Part shown: positions 13,186-25,801 of the stretch, one piece after another
Position numbering within the stretch: the first letter of the stretch is position 1
Layout of the letters: each line of letters begins with the position of its first letter
DNA from: Lethocerus indicus
Taxonomy: Eukaryota > Arthropoda > Insecta > Hemiptera > Belostomatidae
Length of the DNA: 64,000 nt
NCBI GenBank assembly: GCA_019843655.1
Contig: JACDQD010000106.1
Location: 1,612,001 to 1,676,000, forward strand
Reading direction: 5' to 3'
Notes under the pieces: model-generated
What the model was told of the DNA's origin: nothing
What the model saw: the letters and a program-made list of their open reading frames with translations, nothing else
Database searches by the model: none
Program-made: the position numbers and the translations under genes

Positions 13186-14030
13186 TTATCCTTTTTACGT
13201 TTCTATTTGCTCGGACTTTTTTAAATTCTACTATTCACTGGCGACAGCCGAATATTTAATTAGAATAATGTGTTTAAAGTATGACCTAATTTATACATTA
13301 CAGTCTACTGTAATACAGTAATACTGATAATAGAGGTCAGGTAAAAATAATTACTAGTAGAGGTATATTAGGCAGAAATAAATACATCCGATACATGGTA
13401 TCTTTGTCAGTTCCTGATTGGGGATGAGGGCCTCAATAGGAAATGGGAGGATAGATGGAGAGACTCGGTGCAAGGGGAGGCAATCCAGCAGTTCGTGCAC
13501 AGGGCGACCTCCTTCGCGGCCGACCAACCGCTCGAGTGGAGCATGAGCACGTTGTTTAGAGTAACATGGCACGGCTCAATGTTAATTTGCACAGGCCGGG
13601 CCTGTAGGACCACTCGGAGTGCCCATGCGGGGAGGAGGACGGATGGTATCACATGCTCTACGATCGAGCTACTAGAGATTTCGTGACAGCGGTGAGCGTC
13701 GGTACCCTCTTTGATACCAGAGACGCTATTACTGCAGCACTTTGTAGTGAATTATTCTCAGATAATCCACTCTCTCAAAGATCAAAGGAACTACATAATA
13801 TTTGTTAGACGAGTTCGAAAAATATCATAGGATCTGCTAGATCTGGAGTTCACAGTACGCTACTTCTGTAGCGTGACTCGTCGTCGGGAGAGGAGAATAC
13901 GACGCGGCGCTCAGTTTTCTTAAAAATTATAAAATACTCAACATTTTCGACAAATTAATTTCGAGATGTATACCATAGATATCTCGGTCGGAGGAATGCG
14001 AACATTGAGGGGCAATCATTCAATTATTGT
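13186..14030. other. Intergenic DNA with overlapping frames, unassigned
   Basis: About 13410-13690 is open on the plus strand (72 codons) and the minus strand (81 codons). I recognise neither product, and the overlap suggests composition rather than coding. The rest is AT-rich. Confidence 0.45.
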
Positions 14031-14460
14031 GCTCGGTCGGAGCGACATATAAAGGCAAAGCCAATATCAGAATGGAGAGGATTTGGACGGCGGGGGGGAA
14101 GGGAGTCCCTAAAGGGGGCCACTGGAATTATGGACGGCCCCCCAATTGCAGGTAAATAACACTAATTATGACATCCCGCGGCGTCCCAAAGTCGGACTCG
14201 GCCGGCAACCGAATTCTTTCGCCCCTCGACCCGTCTGCAAATAATTTAAGTGCCCTAATGGCCGGTTGTTCGGAACCCAGAAGCCGGTCTTTATTTTTCG
14301 GCTCCCGATTGCAGATTCTAAAATCTCGCCAACGCCTCCAATCCGGCAGAGATACTATCTGTGGGTTTTCACTCCCCGAGAACGCTCATTCAGCCGAGCC
14401 CGGAGTTAAACATTTCGAATATGAACATTTCGATTTGCTCCGCGGAATGGATTGAATGAT
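14030..14460. other. Candidate conserved noncoding island
   Basis: GC-richer segment with G-runs near 14090-14115 and an open 95-codon plus-strand frame (14168-14455) with no recognisable domain. More likely noncoding. Confidence 0.25.
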
Positions 14461-16080
14461 GGGTGTACCACTTTCTGCAATTTAACGAGGTTTGGACAAA
14501 CGAAATTTTTTACTAGTTGGCGCAAATTTACTCGTGTTTTATGACATCGCAATTTAGAGAGTGAGGCTGGGGGTAATTCCAAGTAATTCTGGCCTATTAC
14601 TGACCTCATATACTGAGTTCTAGAAAAATAGCAAAACAATAGAAAAATAGTTACACTCAGTGCTCTGAATCTGGCCTGACATTTATATACTACTTTTGAA
14701 GTGGGTAATTTATGCAGTGGCTAATCTATCGCCGTAATAATTTAAATTTTGTATTCTGTTTCATGGGACCTAAGGTAGTATTAAAGGATAATTCGGAATT
14801 CCTATTCTAAAATAAGGAGCGAATATGATAATAATGGTTACATTCGCTGAATATTTAATTTCTTTTCTAAAATGGCATTCGTGTCTAACCTTTTCTTTTC
14901 TAATGGGAAATATGTCTTCTGTACTAATCTCTTTTATCGGCTCAAATCTTCTGTTATTTGAGGTCCCCTACACGCTTTTGGTATAAATCGTCGGTTGTCT
15001 ACTTTCCGGCCCTGTTTGTTTTTGTGAGGCCGCTAAATGATGTAATGATATGCAGGTGCAAAATTTCTGAGTTTCTTTGTGCCGGAGAACCCGCTTTTGT
15101 ATCGGTAAAAGATGTAAATTAAATGTTCGACCATAAACATTTATGCCCGGTTGACTAACAAAACCCTACGTCTGTCAATGGTTTCGCCAAGGTTCCTGGA
15201 TAAACATTTCCAGCAATTTACCGGCAACGAATTAATTTAAATTATTTTTGTTTTTATACCGCCGAGTTTCCGCGGCGACTCTCAACGGTTTCTCAGACTA
15301 TTACGTCAGTTTTAATAATCATTACCGCATATTTATTTATATTAAAACTCGATATTTTCTCGCCTGTCTGTGTTGAGCAACTCAACGCCTTCTATTATTA
15401 TTTTCAAACCGGAATATTGATGGTCTTTAAAAAGCGACACGGATAACTAGCGACGAATATACAGTAAACTTTTCGTATATATTACATAATCCAGCATTGT
15501 ATTTAGTGAAAACTAAAAATGGTTGAGGACTAACGGACGGCACATGTTGGGAATAGGTACGATGTAATCATGTGTTGCGGAACTGGTCGATCTATGATGA
15601 GAGACGGTAGTAGGCGTCAGATGGATCTTTGAGTCCATGAAGCTATTACGCCAGCACTTTCCAACAATCGGACAATTCCGCAAGGAGGGATTTCTCCAGC
15701 GACCCACTATTTCCTGCCAAGTGGACTGAGGTTTGACTTATTGTATTTGTAAAGTGTTAACAATTCTATCAGACAAATACTTTAAACTAGTTAGTTTTAT
15801 TATCGTTAATAAGGAGGTGTAGTTTGCTGGCTGACACGAGGTGTCGTCCGTATTGTGGTGACGAGGCCGGCCCGTAGCGGGTGTGTGGGCGCTGTGAAGA
15901 AGGGGAGCCGCCCCCCACCCGCCTCCCGCCATCACCCTACAGATTGAGGATACGGCGATTATTCATTTCATTTCATTTCCTTATTAAACGGAGCAAAATT
16001 GCACAACTGCAATGTGTGCGTCGGGCGAGGAAGTCCAAACTGGCGGTGACCGTGGAGGGGGAGGAACAAATTGCCTGCGA
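14461..16080. other. AT-rich intergenic DNA, no gene seen
   Basis: Mostly AT-rich. A 64-codon minus-strand frame at 15513-15707 reads like protein in places, but I could match it to no family. GC rises at 15830-15920. Confidence 0.5.
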
Positions 16081-16360
16081 ATAACTGCCAAATGAATTAT
16101 ACAATGGAGGCGCACCGCCACCACCCACCCTGCCCGCTCCTAGGGCTCCCCCTGAATAAAACATGAGGCCCCCCCCCCGTTGGAAATTACACCAAACGGC
16201 CGCTCATAATATCTGTTTGATTAGTAAGCAGAAACGCCCGTTTAATTTAACCCGCCTGCAATTACGGGCCGGCCCGCCGCACTAAGTGTAATTGGGTGGG
16301 AGGTCCCCGCCACCATTTGCCGGACGCCCTTAGGTCCGCCACATATTTAAACCGTCGTAC
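16081..16360. other. GC-rich island with a C10 tract
   Basis: GC-rich run containing ten consecutive Cs (16169-16178) and a cluster of TTTAATTTAA, GATTAG and AATTACGG cores. No coding evidence. Candidate regulatory DNA by inference. Confidence 0.3.
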
Positions 16361-17509
16361 ATCACAAACACGTACGCTGCAAACAGGTGTCGACATTGAA
16401 CTCCGTATCGTGAACTACCTGTGGCATCACCGACAGGAATCACCCCAACGTGGGGTGGTTTTCTGCCCTGAAATCCCTACTTTAAACCAGAGCTCTAACG
16501 TGTCAACCAATCCTCCGGAGGATACCCAATTGAACATCCATAATTGTACACATTATGTGCAATAGTAGAAATTACCCACAACAGTCATAGATAAGCCCCC
16601 TGTAAAGTGTGTGTTAAAATTAGTAAGAATTTGATTTATGCTTTAATTGTGTACTAATGTTACTATGTTATTATTAAATATATTCACAAAACCGTAACAA
16701 TGATGGAACTGACTAACTGGTAACTCAGTAACTGAGCTCAGTGATGGAGCCGAGTAACTGAGAGAATTGAGTAAGTTTAGCTATTAAATTTTTAAATTTG
16801 TCTTGCCAATTTTACTTAAAATTGAAATACATAACAACTTTGGTTATATATTAGTTATTTAGAAATGTAAAAATCAAATTATAATGTATAAATATTTTCG
16901 GCCGTTCTAATTTATATTACACATAAAACTTGTTCCTCACATTGAAATAGAACATCTTACTGTTTTTAGTAAATGACTGTCTGTTCCTTTGTTGGTTATC
17001 GATTCTCAAAAGTAATCGTTCTAAACAGTATCGATTTCCTTCCTTACGATCAATTCGCCGTGCAAGACTTATTAAATAAAAAATTAAAATTATAAAAATG
17101 TAATTATAATTTATAAATAAACTCACTAGCGTCCACTCCTTAGGAACACGTTTCTACAATGTTATTCGGACTATGCGGTGACGTTATGTAGAAAAAACAT
17201 TGCCAACGGTTGGACAAAAGAAAGACCAACAGGAGGAACCATATTGGGCGACAAATACAGCTCGGGTTACCTTGGAATAACCTTCCAGGATTCAAATTAT
17301 TTATTACGAATCGTTTGGTTCAAAAATAAATTATGCGCTACGAGCGTCTGGAATTCATGCTGAACATGAGGCCGTGGATAATTCAACTACATAATTAGCA
17401 TCGCGGATTATACCTTCGGGAGATTCAGTAGAATCAATTTTATTTAAAAGTACGATATATTTAAATTGTATTCTAAATTTGTACACAGTATTTTTATGCT
17501 ACATATATA

Positions 17510-17557
<48 letters not shown>

Positions 17558-18105
17558 CAAGAGGAAGATTAACTTTTGATGAAGTTCCTTCTATTAATAG
17601 AATTTTCTTCATTGAAAATCTAATACATGTTTGACACGAGTTTATTATCCAACCCAGCCGATGATCAGAGCGGGGTTAGGAACGGAAATGGTCTAGGTAC
17701 TTGACGAAAAAGGCCTATAAAAAGTTAACACGCATGAGTAACCTGCATAACCCGCGGTGGGCTTCACCAACGGAGGCAGCCGGATGGCAGACACCAATTT
17801 ATGCCCGGGTATAATACGGCTTGTTCACACCATAATATCTTAAGTGCTACTCTAGCGTGTCTTCGGTTTTATGTAATTAAACGAACACGATAATTGCTAT
17901 ATAATGCATAATGAATATTATCCCAGGGCGAGACTTCTTTTTCATTGCTTTTTTTTTCTTCATCCGACATAAATGGAATTTTTTATTCGCCGGCACTGTC
18001 AGTCTGTTTCAAGTGGATGGCCTACATTGCGTTTGTAACTGAAGTTTTTTTAAACGATTTTAATAATACCTTAACTCTTCGATCTTCTATCTCTATGCTG
18101 AAGAC
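16361..18105. other. AT-rich intergenic DNA, no gene seen
   Basis: AT-rich. It contains a local duplication of AGTAACTGAG (16727-16736 and 16753-16762) around the palindrome ACTGAGCTCAGT, and an AT microsatellite at 17513-17550. No product recognised. Confidence 0.55.
17513..17550. repeat. (AT)n microsatellite
   Basis: Nineteen AT units, then ACACATA. Confidence 0.95.
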
Positions 18106-18113
18106 TCTATTCT

Positions 18114-18148
18114 GCCGGTCTCGCCGGTTTTTCACCCTCGTCAGTAGC
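18114..18148 (-). ncRNA. Hammerhead-like motif, copy G (degenerate)
   Basis: On the minus strand, GCTA then the intact core CTGACGA (core 18138-18144, GCTA from 18145-18148), followed by a 15-nt rather than 12-nt middle segment and a GAGACCGGC-type 3' part. The GCTA prefix matches copies D and F, but the matching TAGC downstream is lost. Related by descent, not expected to cleave. Confidence 0.35.
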
Positions 18149-18149
18149 A

Positions 18150-19358
18150 TTTCAATAATATAAGGAACATTGTCACAGGATTGTTAATGCTTTAAACGAA
18201 TTCTTTTCTTTTTATTCATTTATTGCTTTGTCTTTAAATAATACTCAATTAAGATACTTGGTGAAAAATATACCATTTTAGAGGTTCGATTTATTTGAAT
18301 TAACAATGAATCCTTTTCTTTAAAACGGTACCATGCCTCAACTAATTTCTATTTGTATTCATTTGTTTGAGAGACCGTTGCGTTTATTATTTTTCCATAG
18401 AACAGATATTTTCTATAGAATTCAAACCTGGCAAGGTATCTTGTTGGTATGTAATTAGCCCTCAATTAGCTTTCAAGTGTGTTCGTTAATTAAAAGAAGA
18501 AGATGCACAGCTGAAAGTAATCTTCCGTGTAAAGTGGGGAAGGTTCTAAATTTTAGAGTTAAGCCTCTCCCTTGGGTTTTGGTCTTGAGGCCCAAAGCTG
18601 GCGACAGATAACGCGCCGGCTGTTCGCTCGGCCACTCGGTTGGATACTATATAAAACTGGTTCCCGCGGACTCCGAAAACCGAAAATAAAAATAAAAAAC
18701 CCGTCCGTGTCTTTTCTTTGAGCGCGGTGGATTATTTAAATTCAACCTTTTAATTCTGTAATAAATATTTTGTTGGCATCTTGACACGCTCCTATCACGC
18801 TAATATTTGGTATCGCTCGTCGGATATAAAATAATCCCACGTTCCGTGTTTTTAGAATAATGACTGTGAAATGTGACTAAAATCCTGGAATATTTTTAGA
18901 TGATCCAAAGATATCGGAAGATTGATGTTACCGTTCCTGGAAGCGTTTAATTTAAATTGATTCAGCGATTTCGAAATCGCTCTCACAGTTTAAGAAACCT
19001 GAAAATACTAGAGCAACCAATTTTATAACATGGGCACAAATCGAATTCGATTTTTTTTTTCAGATATTCTCATCATCATGACAGATACAAATGTTGATAC
19101 ATTCATGTATTCAAATTCATCATTTTGCCACCGTTAGTAGTTTCTCAGTTTAAAGGCAGTAGTCAGTTATACGGAATAATATGTATATTTAATGTGAAAA
19201 GAAAATTGGCACTTGTAAAAATGAATTGTTCATTTATGTAAGCAACTCTTGAAGTTGAGGCTGCAGGGTGTTGTAAGATCATATGTATGTGGAAGTAAGT
19301 GCAACCTGCATTCGAGACTGAAGAATTACGCAGATTGTGATCCCACTATATATGCATA

Positions 19359-19360
<2 letters not shown>
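18150..19360. other. AT-rich intergenic DNA, no gene seen
   Basis: AT-rich. It holds an 18-bp perfect palindrome at 18964-18981 and a T-run near 19050. No element structure found around the T-run. Confidence 0.55.
18964..18981. repeat. 18-bp perfect palindrome
   Basis: AGCGATTTCGAAATCGCT reads identically on both strands. Confidence 0.85.

Positions 19361-19362
<2 letters not shown>

Positions 19363-19397
<35 letters not shown>
19363..19397. repeat. (TA)n microsatellite
   Basis: About 17 TA units. Confidence 0.95.
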
Positions 19398-19400
<3 letters not shown>

Positions 19401-19615
19401 CTAATATACCAGCCATCCTTAACGTCACATAATATACTGGCTGGCTTATTTCTTCTTCTGTCCTTCATCTCGTGACGAAGCAAATCGAAAAAGTCGTTCC
19501 ACTCAACGTTACCTATGGGCGCTCTCATCGGACAAGCGAACATCACAGGGCTGTTTGTACAGAGAGCCCGGAACATTATTTATCTTGAGGTCGGTTCGAT
19601 ATCGGAGCGCGTGGG

Positions 19616-19755
<140 letters not shown>

Positions 19756-20985
19756 GTATTGTTTTATGTGGCCAAAACGGGCATCGACCCCGGCCTAGAG
19801 GGCAACCCAGGGCGGGACAAGTTTTAACTTCCTATCCGTCTCCAGACATCTTCACCGGCCCAACACTCCACTCTCGCTACCTAACGTTTTTTCCTGGCGT
19901 AATATTTCCGCCAAATTTAAGTACTCCTCGGTCTGGTAAATACGATATTATACATTACCTCTATATTATAATTATCCAGTGCACTGCGAGTTTTCTCAGA
20001 AATAAACTCCCGCGGAAGGCAAGGACGCCATAACCCCTTGGGGGCTAAAGTGGTGTTTATTCCTGCACTAGGTGTTTTAGCAGTACAAAACAGTAATAGT
20101 TGGTACAATAATACTACTGTCTACAATAAAGCTGTCTATGATAGTGGAGACATTATGAGAAATTAAAACCACTTATTCGTATGCATTGACCGTAAGGATT
20201 ATAAGAATATTAGAATGAGTCGAAATCTATTTCAATCGCATTAATTTAATTTTTGCTAATATTTAGTTGTAGATAGTAAATCATTGAAACCTCCGCGTAG
20301 AATAATTTCATTGATATTGTAAAATATCGTGGCCATAGAGTAATCGCGTATGTAATTGTTCCTAGTAGTTGTGGAGATTTGGCAATTTCATTGTTGCGAA
20401 AGAAAATCTGTGACGACAAGATGAATCCGACGCTAATCAAAAGCTGGTTATACCCGGGGTAGCGATTGGTTCCGGATGATTAGGGAAGTAGTGAGGGCGG
20501 TATATTTGAATTAGGAAAGTGTATTTGTAATTTTGTGTCGGTGGTTGTTGATATATTGGGGCATAGTATTGGCGGGGGAAGGAAGGGGCTGGTGGGGCAG
20601 GGGCAGGGGCAGGGGCAGGGGTTCGTTCAACTTTGGCCGGTTGTGTGTGTCGTCCTCGTGACTTGGCTGATTTGGCTTGCACGCGTTCACCCGGGCGGGC
20701 CTCTCCCCTTTCTGGGTCAACCACGCACCCGGCCCTATCTTATACCTCAATCTCCGTAGCAAGTCCCCTTTCGCACATAACTCCGACGACAATTATTACA
20801 ACACAAAGTGTCGACCCCTCCCGCTTAAGCCCCAACGGGGAAACTCAAACTAGGGAAATCATTCTCCCTATAGTGCGTCAGCGTGTGTAGACTATTCTGG
20901 CATATTAGAACTTAATCTTGAAATGATTTATTGTCTTGCGCTACGATTTCTCTTGTACTACGAAATAATTGTAAAGTAATGAAAC
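19756..20985. other. Intergenic DNA, no gene seen
   Basis: AT-rich to about 20460, then GC-richer to 20830. Overlapping frames of 64-95 codons at 20437-20890 run through the GGGGCA repeat and are compositional. Confidence 0.5.
20594..20621 (+). repeat. (GGGGCA)n repeat, G-quadruplex candidate
   Basis: Four GGGGCA units plus a fifth GGGG tract. Five four-G tracts with two-base loops fit the G-quadruplex pattern on the plus strand. Confidence 0.85.
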
Positions 20986-20989
20986 AACT

Positions 20990-21095
20990 TTATTTCAAAA
21001 TATATTTTCCTTTTTGATTGATAACCTTTTGCCGACGTTCAGGCAGCTGCGGAATCCCACTCTCATAGAACCTTGCAGGCTTAGAAGAAAAAATA
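20990..21095 (-). pseudogene. Mariner transposase C-terminal fragment
   Basis: The minus strand encodes KPARFYESG then GIPQLPERRQKVINQ then KGKYILK and a TAA stop at 20990-20992. This is the C-terminal end of a mariner (Tc1/mariner, DDD) transposase, which typically ends in a GI.LPERWQKVI...G.YI pattern. The Trp usual in that motif is Arg here. Only about 36 codons remain: upstream the frame soon becomes unlike the family, and the DDD catalytic domain and the helix-turn-helix are absent. I see no terminal inverted repeat next to it. This is a dead 3' relic. Family assignment is from motif recall. Confidence 0.75.
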
Positions 21096-21099
21096 ATAT

Positions 21100-22800
21100 T
21101 ATATGCCTAAAATGTCGCCGCGTTACCTAGCATACTTTCGTCAAGATCCCCGCCTTTAACGTGTTAATTGACCGATCTCTTTTGTTTTCCGCGACTAGCC
21201 GACACATATCTAGCCTTGGAACTGTTGACAGTGATTTCAAGAAGAACCCTCTCGTAGTCTTACTCGTATCATTAAGGACGCGCTTTGTAGGCCCCAACGG
21301 TCGACCTGGCAACAGCAGGAATTCGTAGCAGGTAGTTCTATAAAAAACGCGAATTTGCCAGCGGCGGCACCGAGTAGCAGTTAAGAGCTCCATATGTGGG
21401 ACCGTTCGTCACAATGAATAACCGTAGTACATTGAAACGGCGGCGGTAGACCGCAACGGTAGTACACGACTATTCCTTCTGGGACTCACCTTTAATCTGC
21501 CAAGACAGAAAAAGAGAAAAAAGAATCAGAATAGTTTCAATACCGGAGCAGCCACGGCTCTACGCTCGTTCGAATCACACTGGCATTATACCCGTAAGTA
21601 ATTAAGCAATAAAACAAATAACACGAACGAATTGTTTATTTCTTAATCGAGGATATTCCTGACAGCCTGTCACTCTGTTCGCAAATTTTCAGAGAATAAT
21701 TAAAAGTGATTTTGCTCTTCCACATCATGTTCCGTGAAAAATATCAAATTTGACTTGGATCAATTTCTTTTTTGCGCCCGACTCTGACACCAGTTTGTCA
21801 TTAAAAACGTCACCGTGAACATCCCACTTTTTTATTTGCTCCCGCTGTTACGGCTCGGTCAACATTGAAAATGGGCGTGCGGTGAGCACTCCACCGACTG
21901 AAAGTTAAACTTTGGACTCAATGGAATGTTTGAAAATTTGTGTCCGCGTTAGGAACAGTAAAAATACACAATCTGGAATACCTGTTTCTTGACCTTTTTA
22001 GTTCATTGGTATAAGTGAATGTTATGCTCACCTACTGTTCGGAGACCTGTTCTGCTGTCCGTGCGGGTTTGGATTGTCATTATTCTTGTTACCTCAATGG
22101 TTTCTGCTCTTCACTTTCAGTAGTTTTACGTGAATATGTTGGATCTACTAAATATTCATCGTCGTTGGACAACCTGTGGAGTCAACGGCATGATTTTCGT
22201 CCCTGTATTATAGAATGGAGGCCGACCGGCCAGTAAAAGTGTAGGGGGGCCGCATTTATAATATTTATATTTTTATATGGTAAGCGGGACGTGTGGGCCG
22301 GACGTCGGGAGGCCGGCTTCTGTTTCCGGGACACGTAGGGCCGCCGTAGATATACGTGGCTGTGGCGGCGGCGGCTCCCAAATTGGCCACGCCACTTTCT
22401 TCGGACGACGCCCGGCCCACCAGTCCTCACCGCACAACAAACCATCGCCTAAATAATTAAAACCTTGAGTAACTTTTTATTTTCATCAAAGTTCTATCAC
22501 TCATCTCCGTAACCACATACTCTATTAGCCTATATAATAATATCCTTAAGTTAATATCGTTGATTTTCAATCAATCTTTGTATGGCGTTTATACGTAATG
22601 TTTCTTTGATCTGAACGTGCTGAAAAATGTATATTCTGGATTTTAAGGAAAACAATCTATAATAAATATAAAAGAACTCTGATCTGTAACTTTATTCCAT
22701 AAAGTAAGACACTGGAATTTTTATTTTCCTAATTTATGGTAGTCAGGACATATAAATATAATCTCTCGTTTTTTCCGTCTTCTGTCCTTCGTCCGGTCCT
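21100..22800. other. Intergenic DNA, no gene seen
   Basis: An 88-codon minus-strand frame (21127-21393) sits just upstream of the mariner tail on the same strand but does not resemble mariner. GC-rich DNA at 22220-22440 has a compositional Arg/Pro-rich frame. The rest is AT-rich. Confidence 0.45.
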
Positions 22801-22802
22801 TC

Positions 22803-22839
22803 GCTAGACAGGTTTTGTTTTTTCGACATCGTCACTAGC
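22803..22839 (-). ncRNA. Hammerhead-like motif, copy F (helix I kept, core damaged)
   Basis: On the minus strand: GCTA, GTGACGA, a 12-nt segment, AAAACCTGTC, TAGC. Its 37-nt length is identical to copy D. GCTA and TAGC pair to form the same 4-bp helix I as copy D. Core damage: the first C is G and the G of GAAA is A, so it should be inactive. Downstream sequence (toward lower coordinates) also aligns loosely with the tail of copies D and E, showing that a longer repeat unit was inserted. Confidence 0.5.
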
Positions 22840-25800
22840 ATTTAACCAGTAGTACACGCTTCTGAATGTTGGCTCCCAATGAAATAACGTGGTTCAATAA
22901 GATATTTCAAGGAAATTTAAGGGTGAGATGGGTATGCCTCAGTGGGAGGAAGTAAATGCGGGGTTTATACCTCGTCGACGCGTTACGCGCTTCATCCGGG
23001 CTGCGTAAACTGTCAGCATTAGCTGTGGGAGAATCACCGTCTAATTAACAGTTCTTTCTTTCCCCTTGAGCCGAGAAGAAATGTCCGCTTATAAAAATAA
23101 CCGATGCGCGGCCGGTGTCGAAACAGCCGTGAGAATGGAGCCGTGAAACATCTCTAGTAGCCGGCGAGGCTGCCGCGTACTTCCAGATACGGTCTTAATA
23201 GAGGGGAACAGAATTTAAATCTCCCGTCGTCCGCGTGTAGATCGGTAGAAAGGAGATCTGTCTCCTTGGGGGAATATCACGATCATTGTGTCCTCACGCA
23301 CTCAACCCGCGCCGGCGCTTACTTCCTCCACTGAGCTCGCATAACTTTCGTTTAATTGGAGTCTCCAGTCTCCAGTCTGGAGAAACTTCGCCTCCAGCTT
23401 AATGCATCGGCATAAAATATTCCTCCTGCGCTGTGGCGCAATATCCGAGAAGACGCGTCCTACCTTAAGCTTTCCATCGGAATGTTGAGGTGGGCTGTGA
23501 CAGGATATCGCTCGGCGTTAGAGTACAGCGTTCACTATACCGCCTCTGTCTTATTCGGCTGTTGCAAAGGACTCGCCAGATAATTTACACCCGTGAATAA
23601 ATATGCATCTCGTAAAGCGCGTTGGGACGGCCCTTAATTGCGAACCTTGATGAACATGCACATATCTAATGCAATCGGCTTAACACCATTTTCCATTTTG
23701 TGGCCATATGGAAGATCGTATAGCGTATAAATTGCTCGTGTATTGATCGGACTAATGTATAAAATTACGAATTAATTAACTTTGAGCGTTACGCATTTCT
23801 ATTTCCCATAGGATGAGGTGATTAAGAATGTTGTCCATCCCGTGAACATTATCACTGCACTTTCGCTGTTAATCCCGTAGCATTGTGAGAACGTTCTTCC
23901 ACTTTGGAACGTCAGGATGAAACGATTCGGACTATTCTTGAATTAAGCGTGCTTAGGTGGATGTGAGTCAGAGGCCGTCATTCCTAGGACGGATCTATTA
24001 ACCCCCATACGCTGCCGTGTTCTTCAATTTTCACGGTTTATTGCATCACGCTTCGGGTTTGTTATTTAATATTTTTTATATACGGGTCTACCGGCGGGTT
24101 CTCGACCCACCGGGTTGTCTATTTCTACGAATCGGAAAATCCCGTTTTCAAATCCGTCCGTCTCTGCGGTGTTTGCAGAAGTCAGCTTTATATAGCAGGA
24201 AACGCGGAGTGGCGTGATCCATCAGAAGGAGACGGTTGACGAGGGTGGTCAAGATAAAGACTCTCCCCACTTAGGGCTAACGAATGGCCGGGGCATTGGC
24301 TTCCACATTTACCACATAGCCTTCCAGGATAGGCAAGACGATCGAACATGAAGATGACAGAAACGTGATTGGAGTTCATGTTACAGGATCGTGAGCTCCG
24401 CAAAATACAATTTCGTATTCAACTGTTTAGTTATCAAAATTCAAAGTTAACAGGTATAAACGTCCATTGGAAATATTGACCCTGGGTACATATTTACGAG
24501 AGGCCAAAAAAATGGAAAAATTCCTGAGACAGGAAATCAAACTAGTGATGGTGTTATTACAAACATCCACAGAATAATGATAAAAAGAATACACTTTTTT
24601 TTAATAGTCAAAGCCGAGGTGAAAAATTATAAAAAGCTCTGTGAGAGAGAAGCGGGATAATGAGGGCCCCAAGGGAGTACGGGGTGACATTTGCATATAA
24701 ATGTGCTATTCGTAAATTGCAAGGGGGCGCCTCTAATGGTGTGCAACCCGCGGAAATCGTCTAATAACCGCCCGAATTATGTAAACGCTGTTGTCTTCAA
24801 AATACGCCCTTCCGCTAGTCAATTTGCATTGTCCCGCTGTTAACCCCCCTCTCCCTCCCGCCCTCTCTCTATTTCTCTCGTCATCAAGACGAAACAAGGA
24901 ATTTTAGTTTTCATTTTAGTCCGTAGGGAAGTCTACAAGTAGTAAATTCTTTTCAAAACCATTGAAAAAGTTTTATTCTATTCTGATAATAGATACACTT
25001 TAATTGTATATAAAAAATACATGTAAGAAACTGCGTTCTATAATAAAAAATTAAGTTTGGTGGAGATCCAGGGTTTGGGATAGCATATAACATATTTTCT
25101 GTGCTAACTGGTGGAGACAGAAGATCACAAGAAGGAAGAACAACGTTATCATTATCAGAATACGAATTATAAAAAGCTGACCCGCGACCACCGCCAAAGA
25201 TGAATAAAAAAAAAGAGTATAAAAGTATATACTATTACTTTGTATATACGAAACAACCTCTAACGACGGAGGAAAGCCGAAATTAAACAAAACACAGACA
25301 GTTAATAATGTATCGAAACCTCTGTAACAATGTGTGTTTCGTCTCTTACTGATCGTTATCTGGCCATTATTTTATCAGACACTTTTAATTAGTGCAATTA
25401 AAACGGGCTAATTAACAGAAGAGCTCAATAAAATAAAGATAAAAAATGTACCGAAATTGAAAGGAAATTTAACGGAAATAGATAGGATCAGATAAAGAGT
25501 TTCAGACCTCGGTTAAAGGCCGATTGAACTTTTCAAATATAAAATATTTTAGTTTATTAGACATTAATTTATAGTAAAGTAAAATATTAATTATTAGAAA
25601 TTTTAACATTTAAATTATGACGGTTTTTCTTGCAATATTCTGCCTCCACTCTTTGATGTGGTTTTATGACAGGCTGGGTGCGGCTTTTCCTCACCTTCAC
25701 TAATTATTCGCGCTGAAAATTTAATTTATGTATCCCTCACAGTCAGTAGATAATGCTGACGCCTCCACGCGACGGGACAGAGAAGGGTTCAGTACTCGGA
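22840..25800. other. Intergenic DNA with two GC-richer islands
   Basis: Islands at 22930-23620 and about 24640-24890 have mixed GC blocks and ATTA cores. They are candidate conserved noncoding DNA by inference. A short inverted repeat TCTCCAGTCTGGAGA lies at 23369-23383. No gene recognised. A Cys/His-containing frame at 24188-24403 was considered and rejected. Confidence 0.4.
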
Positions 25801-25801
25801 C

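Noticed and set aside
17178..17363. IVWFKNK string resembling the homeobox recognition helix
   Set aside because: The rest of the homeodomain is absent on either side.
24188..24403. Frame with CGKCGSQCPGH, possible zinc knuckle
   Set aside because: Spacing does not fit the CX2CX4HX4C knuckle, and no gag-like context.
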